A stretch of 64,000 nt of DNA from the NCBI RefSeq assembly GCF_005405105.1, contig NZ_BJDK01000003.1, positions 1 through 64,000 on the forward strand. Direction: 5' to 3'. Below the pieces are notes generated by a model. It searched no databases, was not told where the DNA came from, and saw nothing but the letters and a program-made list of their open reading frames with translations. Source of the stretch: Lactiplantibacillus dongliensis (GTDB lineage: Bacteria > Bacillota > Bacilli > Lactobacillales > Lactobacillaceae). This document shows positions 51,327-59,509 of the stretch, one piece after another; the stretch's first letter is position 1; every line of letters starts with the position of its first letter. The position numbers and the translations under genes are program-made.

Positions 51327-52055
51327 ATGGCAAATCGCTATTTACATAACGTGCAAGGGTTATTCGATACCATTGCCCCTAATTATGATCGCATGAACAA
51401 CATTATCAGTCTCGGTACCCATCGGCACTGGCGGCGCCAAACGATGGCCCAGATTCAGCTAGCACCCACTGCACAGGCTTTGGATCTTTGTTGCGGCACC
51501 GGCGACTGGACTATCGCCATTGCCAACGACCTACAACCAACTGGTGAAGTAATTGGCTTGGACTTTTCAGCGCCGATGCTAAAAATTGCCCAACAAAAGG
51601 TCAATCAGGCAAATGTCGCTGACCGTGTCTGGTTACGGCGTGGCAATGCGATGCACCTTCCCTTCCATGACAATAGCTTCGACTTAGTCACGATTGGCTT
51701 TGGGCTCCGCAACTTACCAGATAAACCGCAAGCTTTGGCCGAAATCTATCGGGTCTTAAAACCAGGCGCCCAATTAGTGTGCCTAGAGACCTCGCAACCA
51801 GACCAACGGCTGATCAAACCGGTCTGGCAATGGTACTTTACCAAAGTAGTCCCCTTTTTCGGGCGTTTATTTGCACATCAATATCAAGAATATTCTTACT
51901 TACAAGAAACGACCCGCCACTTTGTAAGTTATCGCCAACTAGTGGGGTTATTCGAACAAGCTGGCTTTCAGGCGGTCCACTATCAACGCTTCAACTTTGG
52001 CGCCGCGGCAGCTCACTTCGGGACCAAGCCTAGTTTGGAGGATGCTCATGACTAA
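51327..52055 (+). CDS. menG: Demethylmenaquinone/ubiquinone C-methyltransferase
   Basis: 242 residues, SAM-dependent, UbiE/MenG family. Motifs: FDTIAPNYDRMN near the N-terminus, SAM motif LDLCCGTGDWTIAIA (about 52-66), VIGLDFSAPMLKIA, GFGLRNLPD and VLKPGAQLVCLETSQP. It methylates demethylmenaquinone; L. plantarum relatives are known to need added menaquinone precursors for respiration, so it may work on imported precursor. SD AAGGAGA, 8 bp before the ATG. The stop overlaps the start of the next gene. Confidence 0.92.
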   Translation: MANRYLHNVQGLFDTIAPNYDRMNNIISLGTHRHWRRQTMAQIQLAPTAQALDLCCGTGDWTIAIANDLQPTGEVIGLDFSAPMLKIAQQKVNQANVADRVWLRRGNAMHLPFHDNSFDLVTIGFGLRNLPDKPQALAEIYRVLKPGAQLVCLETSQPDQRLIKPVWQWYFTKVVPFFGRLFAHQYQEYSYLQETTRHFVSYRQLVGLFEQAGFQAVHYQRFNFGAAAAHFGTKPSLEDAHD

Positions 52056-52746
52056 TTTAACCGCTTTAAATCAATGTTTAGCTTGGTTAACCGCACCCGC
52101 AGACGCACTAGCGACGGTCGATGGGTTAATCCTGTGTGGCAACAGCCTGCCACTAACTGCCCAGTTAGCCGCGCGCCTGGCCAATGAGCACCAGCTCAAA
52201 ACGGTGATTATTGCTGGCGGCATCGGTCATGCCACTAAATACTTACGGCAAAATATGGGTGTCACTAATGAGTTGAGTGAAGCCGAACTAATGACCGGGT
52301 TAATGCGGTCAGCCGGTTATCAAGGCACCATTCTACAAGATCGTCAATCGACCAATACCGGCGCCAATGCCCGCAATGCTTTGGCTTTAGCGCCGACTGA
52401 CTGGCAACATGTTCTACTTGTGCAAGATCCGTTACTCGCACGACGCACTCAGTTGACCTTTGAACAAGTCTGGGAACCAACGACTCAGTTCAGCCGTTAT
52501 CTCCCACCTAAGTTCCAGTTAAGTCAGCTTGAGCCACTGGCATTCGGCATGAATGCGGCCTATGACCACGCTTGGGAGCCAGCTTACTTTACCGAACTAT
52601 TACTAGGTGAACTCCAGCGCCTTTGGGATACCCCCCAAGGTTACGGGCCAGCCGGGAGCGGCTATATTCGGCACATCGACATCCCGGCAGCGGTCTTAAC
52701 AGCCTACCAAGAATTGCTACAAGCCTCATTAAAACGGGAACGTTAA
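52048..52746 (+). CDS. YdcF-like DUF218 family protein
   Basis: 232 residues with the DUF218 pattern: GLILCGNSLPLTAQLAARLANEH, VIIAGGIGHATKYLRQ, then ILQDRQSTNTGANARNAL and VLLVQDPLLARRTQLTF, as in YdcF, a SAM-binding relative. No TM segment, so it is probably cytoplasmic. Translation is probably coupled to menG: ATG 52048 overlaps its stop by 8 bp and follows GGAGG. Confidence 0.82.
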   Translation: MTNLTALNQCLAWLTAPADALATVDGLILCGNSLPLTAQLAARLANEHQLKTVIIAGGIGHATKYLRQNMGVTNELSEAELMTGLMRSAGYQGTILQDRQSTNTGANARNALALAPTDWQHVLLVQDPLLARRTQLTFEQVWEPTTQFSRYLPPKFQLSQLEPLAFGMNAAYDHAWEPAYFTELLLGELQRLWDTPQGYGPAGSGYIRHIDIPAAVLTAYQELLQASLKRER

Positions 52747-52753
52747 CCGTATT

Positions 52754-52799
52754 CAAAATAGGATTCCAGAAATATCAATTTCTGAAATCCTATTTTTGT
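52754..52799 (+). terminator. Terminator of the menG-ydcF operon
   Basis: AAAATAGGATTCCAGAAA / TTTCTGAAATCCTATTTTT. Confidence 0.85.
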
Positions 52800-52857
52800 A
52801 ATATCAGCCTACTGTCTAAAGTAACAACTGTTTAATCCATAAAAGGTCGTTAATCAA

Positions 52858-53003
52858 CGCCGGGCGGACCAGAATTGGCTCAGTGGTGTCGTTTATCTTA
52901 GTCGTGGGTTTCGACTTAGATAAAGCCCGGCTTGCGAGACCGACCTATGGATCGCAAACGCGGCCACCACGTTCCAGCCGATGCTGGTCCAACCAGAGTG
53001 ACC
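52858..53003 (+). repeat. Structured intergenic element, A module
   Basis: CCAGAATTGGCT / AGCCGATGCTGG outer stem with GTGGTG / CACCAC, constant GTGTCG, TTTATCT / AGATAAA hairpin and TTGCGA-loop-TCGCAA hairpin with loop ACCGACCTATGG, one pair broken. The right flank (CCAACTAATATCAA, to about 53025) is an eroded terminal repeat. Confidence 0.75.
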
Positions 53004-53048
53004 GTTTAATCCAACTAATATCAACATCGCAACACTTCTATCGACCAG

Positions 53049-54014
53049 TTAGTTAAAAATATGTGGATACAATTGACGCAGTGCGGCCGCTGTCAGTTGA
53101 CCAGCCACTTGCGAGCCAGCGCGATCAAGGTGAATCCGATCCGTCGTCGTGGGCTCCCAAGTCGCTGTTTCAATCAAGTCAATCTGCATAAAGCTGGCCA
53201 CAACTAATCGAATCATCCGATCAAAACGTTGACTGAATGGGATCATGACGGCTAAGCGACTATTCGGGTACAACGTCTGAACTTGATTTAAAAACTGTCT
53301 AAATTGCGCAGCAAACTCATCGGCCGTGGCGCGACCATCGTTCGTCCCGACATTGACCACCACCACGTCAGTCGGGACCGGCTGCCACGCCGTCGACCGA
53401 TCCAAAGCTGTTAATACATTAGGTAATGGCGGCACCCCGCCCGTTCCCGGCTTGCTGAGGCCAATTGCACTATAAGCCAACCGAACATTCCGGGCATCTA
53501 GCAAGTCACTCGCAATCGCGGCATAGTTGGCTTCACCACGATAGTCTTCGGCTGGCTGATGACCAGCGACCCAACAACCAGCCGTCAGTGAATCCCCAAT
53601 CCAGGTGATGCTATGCCGACCGGGCTTAACGGCCGCTAATTCGCCATCCGTCTGAACCCCTTTGACCGCAAACCCCGCCGCGGTCGTCCAGACCTGATCC
53701 TCATCCGTATTACCACTCATTACCACACGCAAGATATGCGGGGCCGCGTCTAACGTTAACCGAAACGGTGTTGCCGCGATTGGGAAGCGTTGATAAGGCA
53801 ACCCGTCAATTTGTACCGCAATCCAACTACTAATCATCGTCAGATTTAAAAATTCCAACGTGATATAACTGGCACCGGTCACTTGTAGCCAGAACTCAGC
53901 CCCTAAGTTGGTACTCGTCATCACGGGCGTCTGCTGCAACGTCTTCACTGCCCAGCGTCCTTGAAAATAGGCTGTCATGACGGGATTATTGGCCGTCGTT
54001 AATTGATAATGCAT
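53049..54014 (-). CDS. SGNH/GDSL esterase (CE2-like)
   Basis: 321 residues. An N-terminal beta-sandwich (about 1-125) and a C-terminal SGNH hydrolase domain have the order seen in CE2 acetyl-xylan/acetyl esterases. Blocks: TWIGDSLTAGCW (nucleophile Ser), VVVNVGTNDG (oxyanion Asn, Gly), and TTDRIHLDRAGSQV (Asp-x-x-His catalytic pair). No signal peptide, so it acts on an intracellular acetylated compound or is exported otherwise. The ATG lies 7 bp after GGAGG; the longer frame upstream lacks an SD. Confidence 0.85.
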   Translation of the reverse strand: MHYQLTTANNPVMTAYFQGRWAVKTLQQTPVMTSTNLGAEFWLQVTGASYITLEFLNLTMISSWIAVQIDGLPYQRFPIAATPFRLTLDAAPHILRVVMSGNTDEDQVWTTAAGFAVKGVQTDGELAAVKPGRHSITWIGDSLTAGCWVAGHQPAEDYRGEANYAAIASDLLDARNVRLAYSAIGLSKPGTGGVPPLPNVLTALDRSTAWQPVPTDVVVVNVGTNDGRATADEFAAQFRQFLNQVQTLYPNSRLAVMIPFSQRFDRMIRLVVASFMQIDLIETATWEPTTTDRIHLDRAGSQVAGQLTAAALRQLYPHIFN

Positions 54015-54052
54015 GTCGCTACCTCCATTTAAATTCAATCTCTTTTGCCAAA

Positions 54053-54095
54053 CTTGACTACCATCAAGTTCCAATCAAGGTATTGCTTATATACT
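54053..54095 (+). promoter_or_regulatory. P1B ATPase promoter with Crp/Fnr-type box
   Basis: CTTGACTACCATCAAG (54053-54068), then TATACT as -10 (54090-54095). The box centre is 41.5 bp upstream of the inferred start (about 54102). The -35 is poor, as expected for an activator-dependent promoter. Confidence 0.7.
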
Positions 54096-54127
54096 AGGGT
54101 CATCAAATCAAGTAAGGAGCCCTAAAT

Positions 54128-56041
54128 ATGAAATTTCAACAATTTTTAACTAAACATACGAATCAAATTACACTCATTACTGGGATCTTAATCGTGCTCG
54201 GTTATCTCAGCAAATATCTCATTAACTTTACCCTCGGCTACCAAGTGATCTTGGCCGTGGCTTCCATTATCGCCGTCATTCCAATTGCCGTTCGAGCTTG
54301 GAGCGCGCTGATCAATAAAGTCTTCAGTATTGAACTCTTAGTCAGCATCGCCGTTATTGGGGCCTTCATCATCGGTGAATTCAACGAATCCGCCATTGTG
54401 ACTTTCCTGTTCTTATTCGGTTCTTACCTCGAAAGCAAGACCTTACAAAAAACCCGTAATGCCATCAAAGGCTTAACGGATATGTCCCCAACCACCGCCA
54501 CCTTAGTGACTGATGACGGTACTGAAGAAGTCGATGTCGATGATGTTGACGAAGGTGATGTCGTCTTAGTCAAGACTGGGAGCCAAGTTCCCGTTGACGG
54601 TGTTGTCGTTGAAGGTAACGGCTATATTAACGAAGCCTCAATTACTGGTGAATCCCGCCAAATCAACAAAAACTTAGACGACCAAGTCTTTTCGGGAACA
54701 TTAGTCGAAAACGGCTACTTAAAGATTCAAGCCACCCAAGTCGGTGACGACACGACCTTTGCTAAAATCATTGAATTGGTCGAAGAAGCCCAAGACACAA
54801 AGTCGAAAGCTGAAAAATTCATCGACCGCTTTGCTCAGTATTATACCCCCGCCGTCTTGGTTTTGGCCGCATTAGTCTTCGTCTTCTCGCGTGATTTCCG
54901 ACTTGCAATTACCGTGTTGGTCCTCGGTTGCCCTGGGGCGTTGGTCATTGGCGCACCCGTCTCGAACGTCGCTGGGATTGGGAATGGTGCTAAACGCGGC
55001 ATCCTAATTAAGGGTGGCGAAGTCGTTGATACATTTGCCAAAGTTGATACATTAGTTTTCGATAAAACGGGAACCTTAACTGAAGGCAATACCGCTGTTT
55101 CAAGCTTTAAGCAATATCAGGGTCAATCAGACCAGCTATTAACACTCGCTGCCACTATCGAAGGCGTTTCCGATCATCCGCTTGGCAAAGCAATTATCGA
55201 TTATGCCGGTCAAAAAGCTCAAACAACGACCGTTCCAACTTTAGACAATACGGAAACTGTCAAGGGCCAAGGTATCTGCGCCGACGTCAATCATCAACAA
55301 GTCGTCATTGGGAATCAAAAGATGTTAACTGCCCATCATATTGACTTAACTACCGCTCAAGCTGCTGATTTAAATACCATGCAGCATGCTGGTAAATCAA
55401 CCGTTATCATGGCCATCGATGGCGTTGTTCAATTAATCTTCGGTATTTCAGACACGGTACGACCAAATGTCAAAGCGTCACTTGCCGCCTTAAAAGCCCA
55501 AGGAATCAAACGCTTAGTCATGTTGACTGGTGACAATGAATTAACTGCGGACGCCGTGGCGCGGGAATTAAACATTGATGAAGTTCATGCAAACTTACTC
55601 CCTGAAGAAAAAGTCGACTACGTCAAACAATTGAAAGCAGCCGGCAATACCGTTGCCTTCATCGGTGATGGCATCAACGATAGTCCTTCAATTGCCAACG
55701 CTGATATTGGGATTGCAATGGGTAGCGGGACGGATGTCGCCATTGACACATCCGATGTCGTCTTAATGCAATCCAGCTTTCCAGCTTTAGTCCATGCCCA
55801 TGGCTTAGCCAAGAAGACCGTCTTAAACACTCGCGAAAATATCTTCATTGCGATTGCTACGGTTGCCTTCCTATTGATTGGCTTAATCTTCGGCTACATC
55901 TACATGGCTAGCGGCATGTTTGTCCATGAAGCCAGCATCTTAGTGGTCATCTTCAACGCGATGCGCTTAATCAAGTTCCAAACTAAATTCGATAAAGCCC
56001 AACCAGCGCTGGTTACTCAACCGAAAACGACCACTGCTTAA
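54128..56041 (+). CDS. P1B-type heavy-metal ATPase with CPG motif
   Basis: 637 residues; no N-terminal HMA domain. Eight TM segments in the P1B layout, actuator ITGESRQINK, ion-path motif VLGCPGALVIGAPVSNVAGIG in TM6 where Gly replaces the second Cys of CPC, phosphorylation DKTGTLTEGN, HP in SDHPLGKAI, and hinge GDGINDSPSIA. It must export (or import) a soft or transition metal, but the CPG motif makes Cd/Zn/Cu assignment uncertain. SD AAGGAGC. It opens the metal/redox cluster and its promoter has a Crp/Fnr-type box. Confidence 0.87.
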   Translation: MKFQQFLTKHTNQITLITGILIVLGYLSKYLINFTLGYQVILAVASIIAVIPIAVRAWSALINKVFSIELLVSIAVIGAFIIGEFNESAIVTFLFLFGSYLESKTLQKTRNAIKGLTDMSPTTATLVTDDGTEEVDVDDVDEGDVVLVKTGSQVPVDGVVVEGNGYINEASITGESRQINKNLDDQVFSGTLVENGYLKIQATQVGDDTTFAKIIELVEEAQDTKSKAEKFIDRFAQYYTPAVLVLAALVFVFSRDFRLAITVLVLGCPGALVIGAPVSNVAGIGNGAKRGILIKGGEVVDTFAKVDTLVFDKTGTLTEGNTAVSSFKQYQGQSDQLLTLAATIEGVSDHPLGKAIIDYAGQKAQTTTVPTLDNTETVKGQGICADVNHQQVVIGNQKMLTAHHIDLTTAQAADLNTMQHAGKSTVIMAIDGVVQLIFGISDTVRPNVKASLAALKAQGIKRLVMLTGDNELTADAVARELNIDEVHANLLPEEKVDYVKQLKAAGNTVAFIGDGINDSPSIANADIGIAMGSGTDVAIDTSDVVLMQSSFPALVHAHGLAKKTVLNTRENIFIAIATVAFLLIGLIFGYIYMASGMFVHEASILVVIFNAMRLIKFQTKFDKAQPALVTQPKTTTA

Positions 56042-56051
56042 GCTCCCCCCT

Positions 56052-56088
56052 TTAAATAGCCTGCCAATCTGGTGGGCTATTTTTTTAC
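56052..56088 (+). terminator. Terminator of the P1B ATPase gene
   Basis: AAATAGCCTGCCA / TGGTGGGCTATTT followed by T-tract. Confidence 0.8.
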
Positions 56089-56113
56089 AATCTGCCACTC
56101 CCGGGCAAATTAG

Positions 56114-56142
56114 TTGCTTTGATATACCGGTGGGGGTATATT
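56114..56142 (+). promoter_or_regulatory. trx-csoR promoter with CsoR-type operator
   Basis: TTGCTT (56114-56119), 17-bp spacer, TATATT (56137-56142). ATATACCGGTGGGGGTATAT (56122-56141) fills the spacer: an inverted repeat around a G-tract, the layout used by CsoR/CstR-family repressors. Confidence 0.7.
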
Positions 56143-56251
56143 AAATAGCGTGCTTAGTTTGAATCATCATTTGGTACTTCCAAACACTGAGTTCAAAACA
56201 CACGTTTACTAACGAATACCTACTAGGGTAATAACAATGGAGGCTTTTCTA

Positions 56252-56572
56252 ATGATTAAAGAAATTCATGACCAAGATTTTGCTGCTGAAACTGATACGG
56301 GGATTGCCGTTGTCGACTTTCGGGCTGACTGGTGTCCACCATGTAAGATGATGGACCCAATTCTGAAATCACTCTCAGAAGATCCAGCTTACAAAGACAA
56401 AGTAAACTTTGTGTCCTTAAACGTTGACAATGACCAAGCCGTAGCGAGTCAGTTCCAAGTCCAAGGGATTCCGACCTTTTTAATTAAGCGTGACGGTGCA
56501 GTCGTCAGCCACATGGTTGGGGCCCGGCCCAAAGCCAACTTCGAAGTTGAACTCAAGAAAGCCCTCGAGTAG
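56252..56572 (+). CDS. Thioredoxin-family protein with CPPC active site
   Basis: 106 residues, one thioredoxin fold. The active site ADWCPPCKMMDPIL has CPPC in place of the usual CGPC, which is expected to change redox potential and partner choice. Conserved cis-Pro in GIPTFL and the C-terminal helix are intact. Cytoplasmic. The start is the ATG after GGAGG (8 bp); an in-frame ATG five codons earlier overlaps the SD. First gene of an operon with the CsoR-family regulator, 8 bp downstream. Confidence 0.9.
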   Translation: MIKEIHDQDFAAETDTGIAVVDFRADWCPPCKMMDPILKSLSEDPAYKDKVNFVSLNVDNDQAVASQFQVQGIPTFLIKRDGAVVSHMVGARPKANFEVELKKALE

Positions 56573-56580
56573 GTGAACCA

Positions 56581-56847
56581 ATGACAACTGACAGTTACGT
56601 GACCAGTAAACAAATTACAACCCGCCTCAAACGCTCCGCTGGTCAGCTCGACGGTGTCTTACGCATGATGGCCGAAGATCGGCCTTGTGAAGATGTCTTA
56701 GTTCAATTAGCCGCAGTTAAATCCAGCGTTGATAAGGCAATGAAACTCGTCATTGCCCGCAATATTACTAACTGTGTCGACGATCAGGCCAACGTTGATG
56801 CTGAAAAGCTGACCCATTCGTTGGATCTATTACTAAAAACCAAATAA
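56581..56847 (+). CDS. CsoR/FrmR-family repressor lacking the copper-binding His
   Basis: 88 residues, all-helical DUF156 protein. Cys36 (RPCEDVL) and Cys65 (NCVDD) are conserved, but the position between them that is His in Cu(I) sensors is Asn61. The same change is found in the persulfide sensor CstR, so a thiol or persulfide signal is more likely than copper. It follows the thioredoxin gene and probably represses the operon through the operator in its promoter. Confidence 0.85.
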   Translation: MTTDSYVTSKQITTRLKRSAGQLDGVLRMMAEDRPCEDVLVQLAAVKSSVDKAMKLVIARNITNCVDDQANVDAEKLTHSLDLLLKTK

Positions 56848-56853
56848 GACCTT

Positions 56854-56889
56854 TAAAAGGCGTGCCGATTTTTCAGCACGCCTTTTTAT
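56854..56889. terminator. Bidirectional terminator after the CsoR-family gene
   Basis: AAAGGCGTGC / GCACGCCTTT with T-tracts on both sides. Confidence 0.85.
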
Positions 56890-56907
56890 TTATTCAATTT
56901 TACCAAT

Positions 56908-57102
56908 CTATTTATCCCAGCCGCCCTTTTTCCAGTCATCTTTCGACCAGTTATCACGATCCCAGTCATCTTCTTTGGGTTCTTGGGAATCATGTGGGCG
57001 TCGTTTCGCCTGCCGCATTAAGACGGCGGTCGTCACAATGGTGACAAAGGCGGTAAACAAGATAAATACAACTGTCCAAACGATAATATCACTCACTGCC
57101 AT
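56908..57102 (-). CDS. Small single-TM protein with Trp/Asp-rich tail
   Basis: 64 residues: one N-terminal TM (about 5-28, IIVWTVVFILFTAFVTIVTTAV) and a charged cytoplasmic tail with repeated DxW units (DDWDRDNWSKDDWKKGGWDK). Function unknown. Three Met codons occur in a row (57108, 57105, 57102); GGAGG spacing favours the last. Converges on the trx-csoR operon. Confidence 0.6.
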   Translation of the reverse strand: MAVSDIIVWTVVFILFTAFVTIVTTAVLMRQAKRRPHDSQEPKEDDWDRDNWSKDDWKKGGWDK

Positions 57103-57228
57103 CATCATTGCCTCCAACACCGTTAACTTAAATACTTTGTTTTTATTAGCGTCAGTATAGCGCAGAATTCTAACCTCGCGCAACTAGCCATGATCATAAG
57201 TATCGAAGGTTGCATCAATACAAAGAAT

Positions 57229-57630
57229 ACGCTTGGTGCTAGTTGGATCAGCTTACCACTCTGGTTGGCCCAGAATCGGCTGGAACACGGTGGCCGCGTT
57301 TGAAAGCCAAGTGCGGTCTTCTACAAACCGGGGGTTATCTAAGTCGGAAAATCACCGACTAAGATAAACGACACCACTGAACCAATTTTGGGCCGCCCGC
57401 CGTTAACAAACGGGGATTAAAAAAATTAACACTTGATTATTTTCATTTCGGTCATTTAGCCGAGAGGTTGGTTTCTAAAATGCTCAGCCGTGTCGTTGGC
57501 CTTAGTGCGAGTGGTCTGCTCGGACTTAGGCCAAGGTCAGTTTTGAAGACCGAACTTTGGCTTCAAAATGGCCCACAGCGTTCCAGCATTTTAGAAACCA
57601 ACCGGTAGGCGGCAACTTCAACTAGCCCTT
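57229..57630. mobile_element. MITE-like structured element, full compound form
   Basis: Left TIR ACGCTTGGTGCTAGTTG intact; the right TIR is eroded after CAACTAG. An A module on the minus strand (partly decayed P3 hairpin) and a B module on the plus strand with outer stem TTGGTTTCTAAAATGCT / AGCATTTTAGAAACCAA and hairpin TTTTGAAG-ACCGAACTTTGG-CTTCAAAA. Confidence 0.78.
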
Positions 57631-57754
57631 ACTTGCTACCATCAATCTTAAGTTGCTTCGCTAATCATAGCATCTATACCAACCTAAAGGTGGAACTTTA
57701 CACTAACCTGACCCATAATTTACACAAACAATAGCTGGCGTTCGGCGACGACAA

Positions 57755-57791
57755 AACGGCCTGAACCAGTTTTCACCGATTCAGGCCGTGC
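57755..57791 (-). terminator. dps terminator
   Basis: ACGGCCTGAATC / GGTTCAGGCCGT followed by TTTTG on the minus strand. Confidence 0.82.
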
Positions 57792-57807
57792 TTAATTTCA
57801 GTAACGG

Positions 57808-58365
57808 TTAATCTTCGTCATCATCATCGTCTTCTTCGTCCAAACCAGTCCGCGCTTCGTTGCCCACAAAGGCTTGTAACTGACGAATATTGCGATTATT
57901 ACTACCACGGTAGCCCACTAACCAAGCGGCCAAAGCAGGACGTTCTTCTTTTTCAGCCAACTTGATTGCCCGGTCAACAAATAGATTTTCGGTATCAAAA
58001 TCTTTAATCGTTGCTGCCACCAGCGTATCAGCATCGTTATACTTGAACGCGCCATTTTCTTCCAACATTGAATACTTAGTTAATTCAGCCGTCGTTGAAG
58101 AAGGTTTCTGAGCTTCATCTAATAACAGGTCGCCCAATTCGGCAAAGTGTGCTGTATTCTCTTGTAACAAGCGGTCATATTCAGCTTGTAACCCAAAGTA
58201 ATTGGCGCCCTTAACGTACCATTTTACTTGATTTAACTTGACGTATTCGACCATTAAGTTTGATAAGATATGATTCGTCATTGCCCCAGCAGTTGGGACA
58301 TGATGGTCGATATCACTTTGCTTCAATTCTGCGGCGTATTGATCTTCAATTGTTAGTTCACTCAT
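57808..58365 (-). CDS. dps: Dps/ferritin-like protein without canonical ferroxidase His
   Basis: 185 residues. The Dps helix pattern is clear (LSNLMVEYVKLNQVKWYVKGANYFGLQAEYDRLLQE), but the two conserved His ligands are changed: the HW position is Lys48-Trp49 and the LH position is Leu59-Gln60. The end is an acidic tail of Asp/Glu (EEDDDDDED). A DNA- or iron-protecting function is expected from the family, but iron oxidation may be weak. It begins 11 bp after the HMA chaperone gene and shares its promoter, so it belongs to the same regulon. SD TAGGAGG. Confidence 0.85.
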   Translation of the reverse strand: MSELTIEDQYAAELKQSDIDHHVPTAGAMTNHILSNLMVEYVKLNQVKWYVKGANYFGLQAEYDRLLQENTAHFAELGDLLLDEAQKPSSTTAELTKYSMLEENGAFKYNDADTLVAATIKDFDTENLFVDRAIKLAEKEERPALAAWLVGYRGSNNRNIRQLQAFVGNEARTGLDEEDDDDDED

Positions 58366-58376
58366 GCGAATTCCTC

Positions 58377-58598
58377 CTATTTAACCTTCATGCTTTCAAC
58401 TTCATACCCCAAGCCAGTGACCACATCTGATAATTGATCCGCACTCGTTACTGAGTCGTCAAAATCAGCTTTCACCTTGCTGGCATTGAATAACACTTTA
58501 ACTTTTTCAACGCCCGTTTGATTAGCGACCGCCTTTTCAATTTTAGTCATGCATGATGGGCAGGTTAAGGTTCCTAATTGCATTGTTGCTTTTGCCAT
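58377..58598 (-). CDS. HMA-domain metallochaperone, copy 1
   Basis: 73 residues, one heavy-metal-associated ferredoxin fold. Metal loop LTCPSCMTK (CxxC reading CPSC) and the VLFNASKVKADF strand match the family, though the MxCxxC Met is Thr. It likely carries Cu+ or another soft metal to a P-type ATPase. Its paralogue lies 85 bp upstream. First gene of an operon with dps. SD GGAGG, 8 bp before the ATG; Crp/Fnr-type box 69 bp upstream. Confidence 0.88.
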   Translation of the reverse strand: MAKATMQLGTLTCPSCMTKIEKAVANQTGVEKVKVLFNASKVKADFDDSVTSADQLSDVVTGLGYEVESMKVK

Positions 58599-58639
58599 AA
58601 TAATTACCTCCGAATTGATTTGTTTTACTTGATGTCTTT

Positions 58640-58682
58640 ATCATAACCGCTAAGTCCGTTAAAAAACTTGACCGCCGTCAAG
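58640..58682 (-). promoter_or_regulatory. hma1-dps promoter with Crp/Fnr-type box
   Basis: Box reads CTTGACCGCCGTCAAG (plus 58667-58682) and the minus-strand -10 is TATGAT (58645-58640). The box centre is 41.5 bp from the inferred start (about 58633). Confidence 0.72.
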
Positions 58683-58683
58683 C

Positions 58684-58920
58684 TTACGCAACTTTTGGTT
58701 GTTTAACTTTAATACTTTTAACCGTGTAGCCAAGACTCGTCACAACCGCGGCTAATTGATTCGCCGTCGTTTGGGTATCATCAAATTGAAGCTTGACCTT
58801 ACTGGCATTAAATAACACTTTGACGTTAGTAACGCCCGTTTGATTAGCCAAGGCTTTTTGAATCTTAGTCATACACGATGGGCAGGTTAACGTATCTAAT
58901 TGCATAATCGCTTTTGTCAT
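58684..58920 (-). CDS. HMA-domain metallochaperone, copy 2
   Basis: 78 residues, clearly a tandem paralogue of the previous entry: same LTCPSCMTK site and VLFNASKVK strand, with C-terminal addition KQPKVA. A soft-metal chaperone is the likely role. Of three adjacent ATGs the third (58920) has the best spacing from GGAGG and matches the start of copy 1. It has its own promoter and Crp/Fnr-type box. Confidence 0.88.
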   Translation of the reverse strand: MTKAIMQLDTLTCPSCMTKIQKALANQTGVTNVKVLFNASKVKLQFDDTQTTANQLAAVVTSLGYTVKSIKVKQPKVA

Positions 58921-58961
58921 CATCATTACCTCCGTAATCGTTATCTCAAGTTGATGGCTCT

Positions 58962-59004
58962 ATCATAACGAGAATCCGGCAATTAAAACTTGACCGCCAT
59001 CAAG
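58962..59004 (-). promoter_or_regulatory. hma2 promoter with Crp/Fnr-type box
   Basis: CTTGACCGCCATCAAG (plus 58989-59004) and minus-strand -10 TATGAT (58967-58962); the box centre is again 41.5 bp from the inferred start (about 58955). Confidence 0.72.
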
Positions 59005-59036
59005 AAACAAATTCTTTTTTGCGCGTATGATAATCA

Positions 59037-59408
59037 TAGTTAGTTGCCACTCTGGTTGGGCCAGAATTAGCTGGAACGTGGTGGCCGCGTTTGGAAGTCA
59101 AAGCTCGGGCTTCCAAGCCGGGCTTTGACTAACCCGGAAAAACCACCGGCTAAGTCAAACGACACCACTGAGCCAATTCTGGCCCGCCCGTCGTTAATTA
59201 GTCGATATTTATAAAATATTCAATCAACAAATCTAGCCGAAAGGTTGGTTCCTAAAATGCTCAGCCGTGTCGTTGGCCTTAGTGCGAGTGGGCTACTCGG
59301 ACTTAGGCCAAGGCCAGCTTTGAAGACCGCACTTCGGCTTCAAAATGGCCCATGGCGTTCCAGCATTTTAGGAACCAACCGGCAGGCGGAAAACTTAACC
59401 AGCATTAA
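59037..59408. mobile_element. MITE-like structured element, compound form with eroded ends
   Basis: An A module on the minus strand (hairpin stem TTGGAAG / CTTCCAA, loop partly changed) and a B module on the plus strand (TTTGAAG-ACCGCACTTCGG-CTTCAAA; outer stem TTGGTTCCTAAAATGCT / AGCATTTTAGGAACCAA, perfect). Terminal repeats are degraded. Its B module is nearly identical to that at 25362-25500. Confidence 0.75.
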
Positions 59409-59509
59409 AATCACTCGAAATATTAATTATTAATAATCTAGACATAAAAAGTCGATGTTGAAAAATATCTGTTATAGTTATGATGAAGGTTTATAAGGAG
59501 GTTTTTGCC

